DNA from: Yoonia litorea
GTDB taxonomy: Bacteria > Pseudomonadota > Alphaproteobacteria > Rhodobacterales > Rhodobacteraceae
Length of the DNA: 64,000 nucleotides
NCBI RefSeq assembly: GCF_900114675.1
Contig: NZ_FOZM01000002.1
Location: 248,001 to 312,000 of the forward strand
Direction of reading: 5' to 3'
Shown here piece after piece: positions 18,815 to 27,304 of this stretch; position 1 is the first letter of the stretch, and every line of letters starts with the position of its first letter. Both the position numbers and the translations under genes were made by a program. The notes beneath the pieces are model-generated. The model saw only the letters and a list, made by a program, of their open reading frames with translations, did no database searches and was not told where the DNA came from.

Positions 18815-19948
18815 TCAGAGGTTTTCATTAAGAAACGCTAGCGATTTGCTTCGCAATTCTTCTAGGTCTGCAGCGGAGATCGGTCGTCGATCAAGACCCT
18901 CGATGTCAAAATTGGCATCTGAAACTTTCACAAACCGCTCGGACATATTGAGTTCGGCAAGGAGGCTTTCAAAGCGCGAAGATCCGCGACCAGGGTTGTC
19001 TAGAACCAAAAATGGTTTCTGAAAAATAGTGGCAAAGATTGCGCCGTGATATGAGTCTGTCACAACAAAGCGTGCTTGTCGAAAGCCATTGAGCCATTGT
19101 TCGACCGGAGGGAGGGGATCGCTTTCACTGCCACCAGTTTGGGAAGCCGTGCTTTCGGCCTTTCCCCTGAAGTTAATGGCCTTCAATTGAAAATAATCTG
19201 CAACCTGCTGCACCATGCCCAACTTGTGAGAATTCTTGTTGAGTAAATAGGCGTATATGTATTCAGAAGATTGCAAACTTTCTGTCTTTGCGCACAAATC
19301 CTCGTAGTATTCTCTGGTAAGCAGCAGTGTCGGATCAAGGACCTTGCTTGCCGCGACATCAAGATGTTCACTGCATAATTCAATCCCTGACGCTTCCCGC
19401 ACACTAATTGCGTCAATCCGTTTTGCCAGACCTTGGCATCGCTTTGTTTGCTCAGGCGTAAATTCCCATTTGTCGACTCCAAAGGACGCAGCATATGCAA
19501 TCCTTTTGGTGGTTTTCGCGTCACTCTTCTCCAAAAAGTCTAGAAAGAAGTTATATATGTTCGGAGAATAAGCAGGTCGCCAAACCTGGTCGCTTCCGAC
19601 AACCACTGCTTCAAAGCCACCGGCAAAGAAATAGCTCATGAGGCTTTTGTCGTCATAAATGGCTGGAGAGATATTAAGCTTCGTGTCGATAAATTCTCGG
19701 GTGTTGGTTGAGACGATCTCGATATGCTTTTCCAGAAAAACTGGTTGCTTTGACCCACGTAGGAATTTTCTCCCAAGGCGAAGTCCAAGACGCAATAGTG
19801 ACATCAGAGCACCGCGACGCGCGGCGCGACGGTCTATTGTTTCGACGATGTGTCCCTTCTCTCTCAGCACAGTTTGCAATGCCCAAGCTTGCATTATTCC
19901 ACCGTAGTTATGGCCTAGCGGCTGAGTGAGTATTGCTATTTTCATCAT
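18815..19948 (-). CDS. Polysaccharide pyruvyl transferase family protein
   Basis: 377 residues. The N-terminus MKIAILTQPLGHNYGGIMQAW is the hallmark of the PF04230 (WcaK/CsaB) group, with VVGSDQVWR near 115 and the C-terminal FVVTDSYHGAIFATIFQKPF motif around 290. These enzymes attach a ketal pyruvate from phosphoenolpyruvate to a sugar hydroxyl, giving an acidic polysaccharide. MMKI offers two adjacent starts; the second Met (19945) is equally possible. Position between glycosyltransferase genes fits modification of the repeat unit before export. Confidence 0.88.
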   Translation of the reverse strand: MMKIAILTQPLGHNYGGIMQAWALQTVLREKGHIVETIDRRAARRGALMSLLRLGLRLGRKFLRGSKQPVFLEKHIEIVSTNTREFIDTKLNISPAIYDDKSLMSYFFAGGFEAVVVGSDQVWRPAYSPNIYNFFLDFLEKSDAKTTKRIAYAASFGVDKWEFTPEQTKRCQGLAKRIDAISVREASGIELCSEHLDVAASKVLDPTLLLTREYYEDLCAKTESLQSSEYIYAYLLNKNSHKLGMVQQVADYFQLKAINFRGKAESTASQTGGSESDPLPPVEQWLNGFRQARFVVTDSYHGAIFATIFQKPFLVLDNPGRGSSRFESLLAELNMSERFVKVSDANFDIEGLDRRPISAADLEELRSKSLAFLNENL

Positions 19949-20045
19949 CTTGCCCTGTCACTTTGTAGAACACCGGTTTCCTATGTCAGCAGCTGGAGTC
20001 AATTCAAAGTCGACAAGCCTACTATATGCTTCGTGCTTTTCCCCT

Positions 20046-21194
20046 TTAGCTCTGCAACATCTCAAGGTTTTCTTCATGTGACCTGCTAGCGCCAACGATC
20101 TCCTTGTAGAGCTCAAGGTACTTCATCCCGATCACCTGCGGAGAAAGCTCCCTTACACAAAATGAAACTGCCGCCCGTGAAGCTTCGCAGTAGTTCGACA
20201 TGATGCGCACAGTCGCATCTGCAATTTCTGTTTCTGCTTTACCATCAAAATCAATGAGCGCTCCGAATTCATCTTCAACGTAGCTATCCATCCCCGTCTC
20301 TGACTGTGCAATGACCGGCACCCCATTCGCCAATGCTTCGGTCAGAGTATTCGGTGAATTGTCCAGCTTGGAGGGGCACAACAGAATATCAAAGGAGCGA
20401 TAGACTTGACGCAGATCTTTCTGAGCGAAGGGTGGGTGAGTGTGGACGATGATCCCAGACGGGAACCTTGGTATGTCATTGCTTCCTTTACCATAAATGT
20501 GAAGTTCAACCTCGGAAAAGCGCGCTCCGATAGCTGCCAAGGCTGAAGGAAGTGATGCAAGATTCTTTCGTGGATCATTTACAGGATTAGCGATGAAACC
20601 GAAGCGGACTTTGTCTTTCTCAAAGCGTCGGGTTTCTTCTTCTGCTGCGATATCGACAGCATTTCTAATTACCTTTATGCGGTCGACACGACTTCGTTCA
20701 CATAACCACTGCGATGGCGCTACCAGTAAGTCAGGCTTTGCTTTGCCATCGTAAAGTGTTTTGCGCATTAGATAGTTCGCAAAATTGCTGCTGGCCTCCA
20801 TGTTGAGACCATAGTGCTTTGCTCCATGATACGGCCAAAAATCACTCATACGATGGACGACTGGGCAGCTCACAGCATTTAGATCTTCAAAGCCTATTGT
20901 ATTGCCAGAAACATCGCAAAGCTGAATGAGGTCTGGCTGGTATTGCTTCTCAAGCTGAAGAAGACTGAAGACCGGTGGGCCGATGCGGAGACAATGAACA
21001 TCTGTCCCAAAAAAAGATCGCTCACAAATACGTTCTATGAGGCGTAGCAATCTAATTGGGCGGTAGGCCTGCGTTCGGTACGCATCTAAGGCAACTACTT
21101 CTATGCCAGCTGAACTAAGTGCGCGCATTAGATTCCGAGCACCTGTGGCGGCGCCACCTTTTTCCAACGACTTTGCAACTAGCAGCACTCTCAT
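20046..21194 (-). CDS. Family 4 glycosyltransferase
   Basis: 382 residues from the ATG at 21194, which overlaps the upstream polymerase-like gene's stop in ATGA fashion. The longer in-frame opening (to 21332) is inside that gene and is rejected. N-terminal MRVLLVAKSLEKGGAATGA and the C-terminal CPSKLDNSPNTLTEALANGV with the E-x7-E retaining GT4 signature show a GT-B glycosyltransferase. HIYGKGSNDIPRF fits the central nucleotide-binding domain. It resembles WcaL-type enzymes of exopolysaccharide loci. Donor and acceptor are unknown. Confidence 0.88.
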   Translation of the reverse strand: MRVLLVAKSLEKGGAATGARNLMRALSSAGIEVVALDAYRTQAYRPIRLLRLIERICERSFFGTDVHCLRIGPPVFSLLQLEKQYQPDLIQLCDVSGNTIGFEDLNAVSCPVVHRMSDFWPYHGAKHYGLNMEASSNFANYLMRKTLYDGKAKPDLLVAPSQWLCERSRVDRIKVIRNAVDIAAEEETRRFEKDKVRFGFIANPVNDPRKNLASLPSALAAIGARFSEVELHIYGKGSNDIPRFPSGIIVHTHPPFAQKDLRQVYRSFDILLCPSKLDNSPNTLTEALANGVPVIAQSETGMDSYVEDEFGALIDFDGKAETEIADATVRIMSNYCEASRAAVSFCVRELSPQVIGMKYLELYKEIVGASRSHEENLEMLQS

Positions 21195-22423
21195 GCCAGT
21201 TGTCTCAACCTGATACGTCTCAAGATAGCTACGATGAAATACACTGCAGCGAAAACGTAAATGAGACGCGTTCCGGTCCTCAAATTGTACTGCAATTGAA
21301 TAAGAAACGGGAATGCAAAGAATGAAAAACACAAAATAGCTTCAAATATATCGCGCCTCGTCGATAAATATTTTCGTGCAAGAAGAAAGCCGAACGACGA
21401 AAGAAAAACTGCCCCGATGTAAAGAAATGGACCCATGTAGGAGATCGCATATCCAAAACCTGGGTAAGGGATGTTCGCCCGAAATCGGTGAGTGGAGTTA
21501 AATTCAGCAGTGAGATCATACAAAACAGATGGTACCGGAATGATCGAGTAGTAGAACCATTTTGCTTCCGCTGCGACCGTTTCCAAGAGCTCGCCATTGA
21601 GGACAAATGAGAGATTGAAGATATAGTTAGTCCCATACAACACCATATGGGAAACGGCGGAAAAGTCTGAAAAAAAGGCGGCTTGGAAGACCGGGAGAAT
21701 GCCGCCGCTATTGACGATACGAAGATAGAGGATTGCTCCGAGCAGCCAAAATGCCAGCAAGCCTATTGCGATTGGTACCCAAGAGCGGTGCCGACGCAAG
21801 ACCAGCATCTCGACCGCAGCAAAAACAATAAGCATGACAATTGCTGACCGGCTGCCAACCGCGAGAAATGATGTTGTAACTACGAACAAGCACAAAAACT
21901 TAAATCCGTTCCGCCTGATAAAAGGCGTCAAAACGGCAGATAGAAATAGCAAGAGATCCGCAAACCGCATCCAGTGGTTCGAGGCACTAATGTAAATGAA
22001 TGCTGGCCGCTCCCAAAGATCGCTATTCGGCACCGCCAGAAAAACAAAGAACGCCGGAGAAATACAAAAAAGGAATCCGGTAATTCCGATATCGAGCTTC
22101 CGGAAATAATTGACGTCGACCGCAACATAGCTGCGATTATCAAGCAGATCGACAAAACGCATAGCCGCCAGAACCGCAAAGAAGTGAAAGCATATCATCG
22201 TCAGGACAAAGCCGTAGACATCGAGCATATTTCTCGAAAAATAGTCGAATGGCATATCTTCCCCAAAAGAGAAGACAAGAATACTCAACACAAAGTAGCC
22301 GCAGTAAATAAGTGGAACGCACAATACTGCCAATTCCAGCAAACGGCGACCACTCCACGCAAGCAATGCAAACATCCCAAGCAGAAGGTAACTGGAGACT
22401 GCTACAAATAGACTTGTCGTCAT
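21191..22423 (-). CDS. Wzy-like O-antigen/exopolysaccharide polymerase
   Basis: About 410 residues and nearly all hydrophobic, with ten or more predicted membrane helices and one longer periplasmic loop (about residues 270-340). No signature residues are conserved enough to prove function. The assignment rests on topology, position among glycosyltransferase genes and the presence of a Wzx flippase in the same operon. The start is uncertain: MTTSLFVAVSS at 22423 (ATG) is preferred to an upstream TTG at 22450. Wzy polymerises lipid-linked repeat units on the periplasmic face. Composition is strongly AT-rich (22 G+C in 60 at 21301-21360). Confidence 0.7.
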   Translation of the reverse strand: MTTSLFVAVSSYLLLGMFALLAWSGRRLLELAVLCVPLIYCGYFVLSILVFSFGEDMPFDYFSRNMLDVYGFVLTMICFHFFAVLAAMRFVDLLDNRSYVAVDVNYFRKLDIGITGFLFCISPAFFVFLAVPNSDLWERPAFIYISASNHWMRFADLLLFLSAVLTPFIRRNGFKFLCLFVVTTSFLAVGSRSAIVMLIVFAAVEMLVLRRHRSWVPIAIGLLAFWLLGAILYLRIVNSGGILPVFQAAFFSDFSAVSHMVLYGTNYIFNLSFVLNGELLETVAAEAKWFYYSIIPVPSVLYDLTAEFNSTHRFRANIPYPGFGYAISYMGPFLYIGAVFLSSFGFLLARKYLSTRRDIFEAILCFSFFAFPFLIQLQYNLRTGTRLIYVFAAVYFIVAILRRIRLRQLA

Positions 22424-22624
22424 TTGACAGGACAATCTTGCAGTAGCCAAAGATCCAGGTCTGGCAGGTCGACATCCATATAAGACATTAGGCCTCCCGA
22501 CCTCGTTCTATTTCTCTGCAATTCAATTACACCAAACTGAAGCACAATTTGTAGCTTCCGAAGAATGTTCCTGCGTCAATGGTGAAATACTTGCAGAAAG
22601 CCGCCAGCATCAAAGCAACCGCCG

Positions 22625-24361
22625 TTACTCGTGCCTGATGATTTTTCGGGCAAGTTTAATGCTCTTGGCACCCAAGGCGGCTTTGGCGGCCGTTTTGAAT
22701 TGGCCATGAACGTCCACTGCCAAATTCTTTACCGTCTGAAGCGCCTTGCTTTCGTCTTCTGCATCAACGAAAGCTTCTACAATCTGCGGGCTTTCCGATG
22801 CCTTTGATGAAAAGAAAGCCTTGAGCGCTTCTGCTGCCTCTTCCTTTGAAGACGCAGATGAGTATCTGAAACCGAGGGCTTCTGCATACGCCCTTACCAA
22901 GTTTCGTGATTGATTTCCGAAGTGCCCACTCGCGGCGACATATTTTTCAGCATCGTGCTTATACTTTGAACCTGCGTGGCCATATTGTGTGAACTCGGTT
23001 CCCTGACCATTGTTTACGAGAAGAATTCGGATGTTGGGTCCAATGTGGCGGCTACCCAAGGCATTCATGTCATAGAAGAAGGCCAAGTCCCCCGTGACAA
23101 GATAGAATAGCCTCTCGCGATCAGCCATTGATGCTCCAATGAGAGACGACAGACAACCGTCAATCCCGAAGCCGCCGACGTTAGAAGCCGCTGATACTCC
23201 GGTCGGGACATCGAAGAAATTCCACGCCCGCAAACTGTTGAGGATGCTAAAGTGAACCACAGAACCCTGGGGGATTTGTGAGGCAAACTTCGACGCGAGC
23301 CATAAATTGGAGAAAGGCAGATCTGGGACTTTAGAGCGCACTCTATTCAACACTTCTTCGCAGCTGGCAAAGTACTCCATCGGACTGCTTTCCTTGTGCG
23401 AGTAACCTTCAAAGAAAGCCTTCTCCGGCATCTCGAAAATATGCCGAAGCTTGCGATAGGTATCTCGGAGCTCTCCATCAGGACTGACGCGCCAGACCTC
23501 TGAGCCCGTTAAGGCAGGGGTATAATAATCGCCCGAGACCTCACCGATGTGGATACTAATGTCAGGTTTTATGCTCGTTTTTCGCAGCCTTTCCTGAGCG
23601 CCGACCAAGGCCATAGGCAAACGATACTTTCCGGTGTATGAGCTGGTGTGATCGCAAAAAACTGCGGCATTGTTTGTTTCGCAGAACCTTTCGACTGCTG
23701 CTGTTTCGTCGGCTGTCCATTTCTTGTGCGACCCAACAAATATTGCAATGCGTCCGGCAATCGTTGGAAGTGTGTCGCCAGGAGTCCATCGATCCATTTT
23801 TCTGAACACGGGAAGCGTTTTTGTTTCATAGTCTTGGCTATAAACGGTCGGCAAATTGATATGTGCCGGACCACCGCCATGGCGGCGCAGTTCAAGGATT
23901 GCTTTGTTAACTTTGATCTCACATTCCCAAATATCATCAGAGTCCTTAACGACAGGCAGATGCACGCTGACCTTCGCCACGTCATTCGGGATTGAAGATC
24001 TATCGACTACTTGTGCCACATTTTGGCCAACTCGCGCATGGATTTGCGTCGATGTAATCGCGAGAACTGGCAATTTCCGGTAAAATGCCTCCGTCAGGCC
24101 AGGCATATAGTTACGAGACGCCGTTGCTCCTGTGCAGCTTAGTGCGACCGGTTCTCCGAGCTGTTCGGCCATTCCACATGCCATGTATGCTGCGGAGCGC
24201 TCATCAACGGCTGAGAAGATCTTGAAGAAAGGATCGGTCTGTATGCTGCCAACGAAAGTCAGGTTTGTCGCGCCCGGGGAGGCGATCACGTACCGAACAC
24301 CGTGTGCCTTCAGCAGAGATATCACAATCTGCGCCTGCTTTTCCGCCGTATATGAGCTCAT
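22625..24361 (-). CDS. MenD-like thiamine-diphosphate-dependent enzyme
   Basis: 578 residues with the three-domain layout of acetolactate synthase/MenD enzymes. The cofactor-activating Glu is in VDERSAAY (E54), SNVGGFGIDG is at about 393-402, and the ThDP-binding motif runs from GDL (424) to NN (450). The wording GDLAFFYDMNAL is much closer to MenD (GDLSFLHDLN) than to acetolactate synthases. MenD adds a decarboxylated 2-oxoglutarate to isochorismate, but no menaquinone genes are here and the gene sits inside a polysaccharide operon. The neighbouring epimerase is coupled by a 4-bp overlap. A carbon-carbon bond-forming or decarboxylating step in making an unusual sugar is inferred, with the YerE branched-sugar enzyme as a loose precedent. 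174-200 bp of non-coding DNA follow. Confidence 0.75.
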   Translation of the reverse strand: MSSYTAEKQAQIVISLLKAHGVRYVIASPGATNLTFVGSIQTDPFFKIFSAVDERSAAYMACGMAEQLGEPVALSCTGATASRNYMPGLTEAFYRKLPVLAITSTQIHARVGQNVAQVVDRSSIPNDVAKVSVHLPVVKDSDDIWECEIKVNKAILELRRHGGGPAHINLPTVYSQDYETKTLPVFRKMDRWTPGDTLPTIAGRIAIFVGSHKKWTADETAAVERFCETNNAAVFCDHTSSYTGKYRLPMALVGAQERLRKTSIKPDISIHIGEVSGDYYTPALTGSEVWRVSPDGELRDTYRKLRHIFEMPEKAFFEGYSHKESSPMEYFASCEEVLNRVRSKVPDLPFSNLWLASKFASQIPQGSVVHFSILNSLRAWNFFDVPTGVSAASNVGGFGIDGCLSSLIGASMADRERLFYLVTGDLAFFYDMNALGSRHIGPNIRILLVNNGQGTEFTQYGHAGSKYKHDAEKYVAASGHFGNQSRNLVRAYAEALGFRYSSASSKEEAAEALKAFFSSKASESPQIVEAFVDAEDESKALQTVKNLAVDVHGQFKTAAKAALGAKSIKLARKIIRHE

Positions 24362-25443
24362 ACTATTTTCATTTGCCTCATAATTTGAACAGGAACGTGG
24401 CGAAAAAAGAGATATCGAGATAGTGATGAAAGCGTCTCAAGATCGGTTAGGTCCACGTATTCTCCACTTGCCTTATCCCTCAATGCTTCTGCTCTCCAGT
24501 TTATTCTACGAAATCTAGTTTCGCCTGCCAGTTGCTTTTCGAAGGAAGCTCTGAGGTCAACAAGCGGGTCTGCAATTGTGTTCAGATCGAAGAATGGAGC
24601 GATCTTGTTCGTCGAGAAACGCCTATCGTAAGCGCGGTCAAACTTTACCTGTTCAGGCTTTGTGTGAAGGCAAAACTCATCAAGGTTTTGTAAGACAACA
24701 TCACCTGTCCAACGCAGCGTCTCGCGAAGAACCGCTGAGTACGTTTGAAGTATGTCCGCCCATTGTATTCCGATGCCGCTTGTCAGGTTGAAATCATTGC
24801 AAATCGCTTCGCTTCGTCCGACCAACGACGCTATCATTCCTGCCACGGTATCGCTGTTGGTCAAAGTCGTCGTCCGATTCATAAGATCTTTACAAAATAC
24901 AACTTTTCGCCCTCTGACGGCGCGGTATAGCCAGTCTTCTTTTTCCAGCGGGCCCAACTGAAATCGCCCCTTTCCAAAAGTGATGTAGGGCCTGACGATC
25001 GTCCAATTTGTACTCGACGATTGGCGAATGTAGTCCTCCTGTCGCGCCTTTGCCAAGCCGTACTCATCGGTGGTCAGATAGTGTGGATCTGTACAAACGT
25101 CGAGTAATCGAGGAGAGCATTCATCTAGATCAGTCTGGCTGGCGGCAAATACCCGACATGAGCTAAGAAATACATACTGATCTGTCGCCCTGTAGAGCTG
25201 TTCAAATCTCTGCAGGAATTTTGGTGTCGTGTACGCCATAAAATCAATGATTGCGTCCCAGCGTGTGGACAAGAGGCTGCTTAAGAACTGGTCGTCCTGC
25301 GCGTCTCCCTTCAAGAATTTTACATTTTGGCGATCATTCAACGTTTTCCGGCTTGTCACCCAAATTTCGCTTCCGGCCCTCTCAAGCGAAAGGATCAGCG
25401 ACGTGCCAATGACACCGGTACCGCCGAGGACGAGCACTTTCAT
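24358..25443 (-). CDS. NAD-dependent epimerase/dehydratase (extended SDR)
   Basis: 361 residues. The nucleotide-binding motif GGTGVIGTSL is at residues 8-17, an active-site Ser region FLSSCRVFA lies near 95, and the YxxxK pair is present as YGLAKARQE near 130. The pattern is that of extended SDR enzymes which oxidise, epimerise or dehydrate nucleotide sugars. The C-terminal 80 residues are diverged from standard UDP-glucose epimerases, with a long basic tail (YLFFRHVPVQIMRQMK). Four-base overlaps link it on both sides, to the flippase gene and to the MenD-like gene, so the three are made from one message. Confidence 0.82.
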   Translation of the reverse strand: MKVLVLGGTGVIGTSLILSLERAGSEIWVTSRKTLNDRQNVKFLKGDAQDDQFLSSLLSTRWDAIIDFMAYTTPKFLQRFEQLYRATDQYVFLSSCRVFAASQTDLDECSPRLLDVCTDPHYLTTDEYGLAKARQEDYIRQSSSTNWTIVRPYITFGKGRFQLGPLEKEDWLYRAVRGRKVVFCKDLMNRTTTLTNSDTVAGMIASLVGRSEAICNDFNLTSGIGIQWADILQTYSAVLRETLRWTGDVVLQNLDEFCLHTKPEQVKFDRAYDRRFSTNKIAPFFDLNTIADPLVDLRASFEKQLAGETRFRRINWRAEALRDKASGEYVDLTDLETLSSLSRYLFFRHVPVQIMRQMKIV

Positions 25444-26975
25444 TTGGCGGCTCTTTTGGCCAGGATTGACCTAAGCAAAATCTTCAACTGCGCCCTCTCC
25501 CCGCTCGTAAGGCCAAAACAATAGATGAGCGTTGGCGCAGCGCCCAAGATCGCCAAGAGGCCTACAACTGATCCGAGCGATATCGTCGTGAACCCCGCTT
25601 CGAAAACGAGGGCAGACGCCGATATGACAATGATGCTTGAGGAAGTAACTACCTTGAAAATAGGCATCAGCGCGCGGTCGAAAAAGGCCCAAACGCTTAG
25701 TCCTACCATGCGTGACGCGATAGTGAGCCTTACAAAAAGCATCAAGATGTTCATCAAAATTGCGACGACATAGACAGAGTATGCAGGGAATCCTGTGCTA
25801 ACAAGCAACCATGACAGCAAGAATATAAGGACCTGTAGGCTACCCAGGACCAATTCGTAGGTCCTAACTTTACCGGCTGCCCTTACAGCCGTCATCAGCG
25901 GAAAGCTCGCGGAAACAATCAAGCTTTCGATAAGTGCAAGCCTGGTGAAGAGCAATGCTTCCGGTGGATAGTCGCCAATCCAAATCGAGAGCACAGGGCG
26001 CAAAAGCGCAATCAACGGCAATGTGACTATCCACGCCAAGAAAAACGCCGCTTTGCTGCCCATATAAACAAGGGCACGCGTTTGTTCATAGGCTCCTGAA
26101 GCGAAAGACTTCGTGATCGGTGGATTGAGTGCCGCGATAAAATTTTGGGAAAATGTCTGTACTTGGGCCTGTATCGTAAACGCTAGCGCACGCGCAGCGA
26201 CAGTCGTCGGATTGAAAGCTTGGTTGATAAGCAGCGTAATAGCTTGTGTTCGACAAACGGTTGTGAATTGACCAAACAACGTCCACGTCAAGAACCCGAG
26301 CATTTCCCGCATGGCTTGGGTGTCACTGCTTAGCCCGCGTAGTTTGCATTCGTCATACTTGAAAACGCAATATATCCACTGCGCGAGCATGACAGAAAGC
26401 GTCGCCAGGAAAAAAAAGAACCCGTAAATCACAAGCCCGTCCTGGTTGAAGGCTGAGATAGACAAAGCTGCTCCAAGTCGGAAAAGGGTCGTCAGAAATG
26501 CAAAAAACGCAAATGCAAACATGTCCTCATGCGCTAGCATAACTGACGCGTGAAACATTGCGATCGCACCACAAACAGTGCTTAAAACGAAGAACTGGAA
26601 TAGAGCTTCAACCTCATCCTGTCGACTGAACTCGACAACGAGACCATCTGAAACAAACCAGTTTCCGCCCGTCTGCAAAATAACAAAAATGAACGCGGCG
26701 CTCGCCAGTGTCAGAAAAAAGCACGTATCATGGAACCGACGAAGATTTGCGAAGGAATTCTCGCCAATAGCAAATGCCAGATAGCGCTGCGTCAGCATTC
26801 CGATGGAGTTCGTGACAAACGACAAAAGAAGCGCGACGCTGAGTACGACATTCATCAAACCGAAGTCGACAATGCCGAGTTCTCTTACAAGAACGCGAAT
26901 AGTATAGAGTCCGATGATTGCCAGAACAACTTGTCGGACGAAGAGGATGGTCGTGTTCTTCGCTACTCTATTCAA
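25440..26975 (-). CDS. Wzx-like polysaccharide flippase
   Basis: 511 residues with about twelve to fourteen membrane helices; the N-terminus NRVAKNTTILFVRQVVLAII and the GLMNVVLSV stretch match the MATE/MOP flippase superfamily used for O-antigen and exopolysaccharide units. It would move the undecaprenyl-linked repeat unit to the periplasmic side of the inner membrane. The start codon is TTG (26973-26975) with only a weak ribosome-binding site; no better start was found. It is the first gene of the leftward cluster, so the promoter should lie in the 329-bp gap to its right. Confidence 0.85.
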   Translation of the reverse strand: MNRVAKNTTILFVRQVVLAIIGLYTIRVLVRELGIVDFGLMNVVLSVALLLSFVTNSIGMLTQRYLAFAIGENSFANLRRFHDTCFFLTLASAAFIFVILQTGGNWFVSDGLVVEFSRQDEVEALFQFFVLSTVCGAIAMFHASVMLAHEDMFAFAFFAFLTTLFRLGAALSISAFNQDGLVIYGFFFFLATLSVMLAQWIYCVFKYDECKLRGLSSDTQAMREMLGFLTWTLFGQFTTVCRTQAITLLINQAFNPTTVAARALAFTIQAQVQTFSQNFIAALNPPITKSFASGAYEQTRALVYMGSKAAFFLAWIVTLPLIALLRPVLSIWIGDYPPEALLFTRLALIESLIVSASFPLMTAVRAAGKVRTYELVLGSLQVLIFLLSWLLVSTGFPAYSVYVVAILMNILMLFVRLTIASRMVGLSVWAFFDRALMPIFKVVTSSSIIVISASALVFEAGFTTISLGSVVGLLAILGAAPTLIYCFGLTSGERAQLKILLRSILAKRAAK

Positions 26976-27304
26976 GCCATCAACCGAGATTTTGACTACA
27001 CCTCTAACGTGGTGGGACCCTAATTGATATCCCCAAATCTTGTGTCTCGGATATTATTGGATTGTTTTAGACAGACCGGCGGCACCAAGAAGGGTCGCGT
27101 TGACCGACTTGTTTTTGTTGCTATTCGTATCTGAAAATAAATAATTGAAGACACGACGATTGGCATTGCAGCAAATGAGCGTCTCCATAGTATGACAAGG
27201 GCAACGAACGTCTTTGCCAGAGACATACCTTAGTGATGACATAGTTAGAACAAGAATTTTCTATGGAAACTAGTTGAAAGATTCTTAATATTTTAGGAGA
27301 GAAC
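26976..27304. other. 329-bp divergent intergenic region
   Basis: AT-rich gap between the flippase gene (leftward) and the repeat-protein gene (rightward). It must carry both promoters, but no convincing pair of -35 and -10 elements could be fixed by eye. A good ribosome-binding site AGGAGA (27294-27299) serves the rightward gene. No gene or large inverted repeat is seen. Confidence 0.6.
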
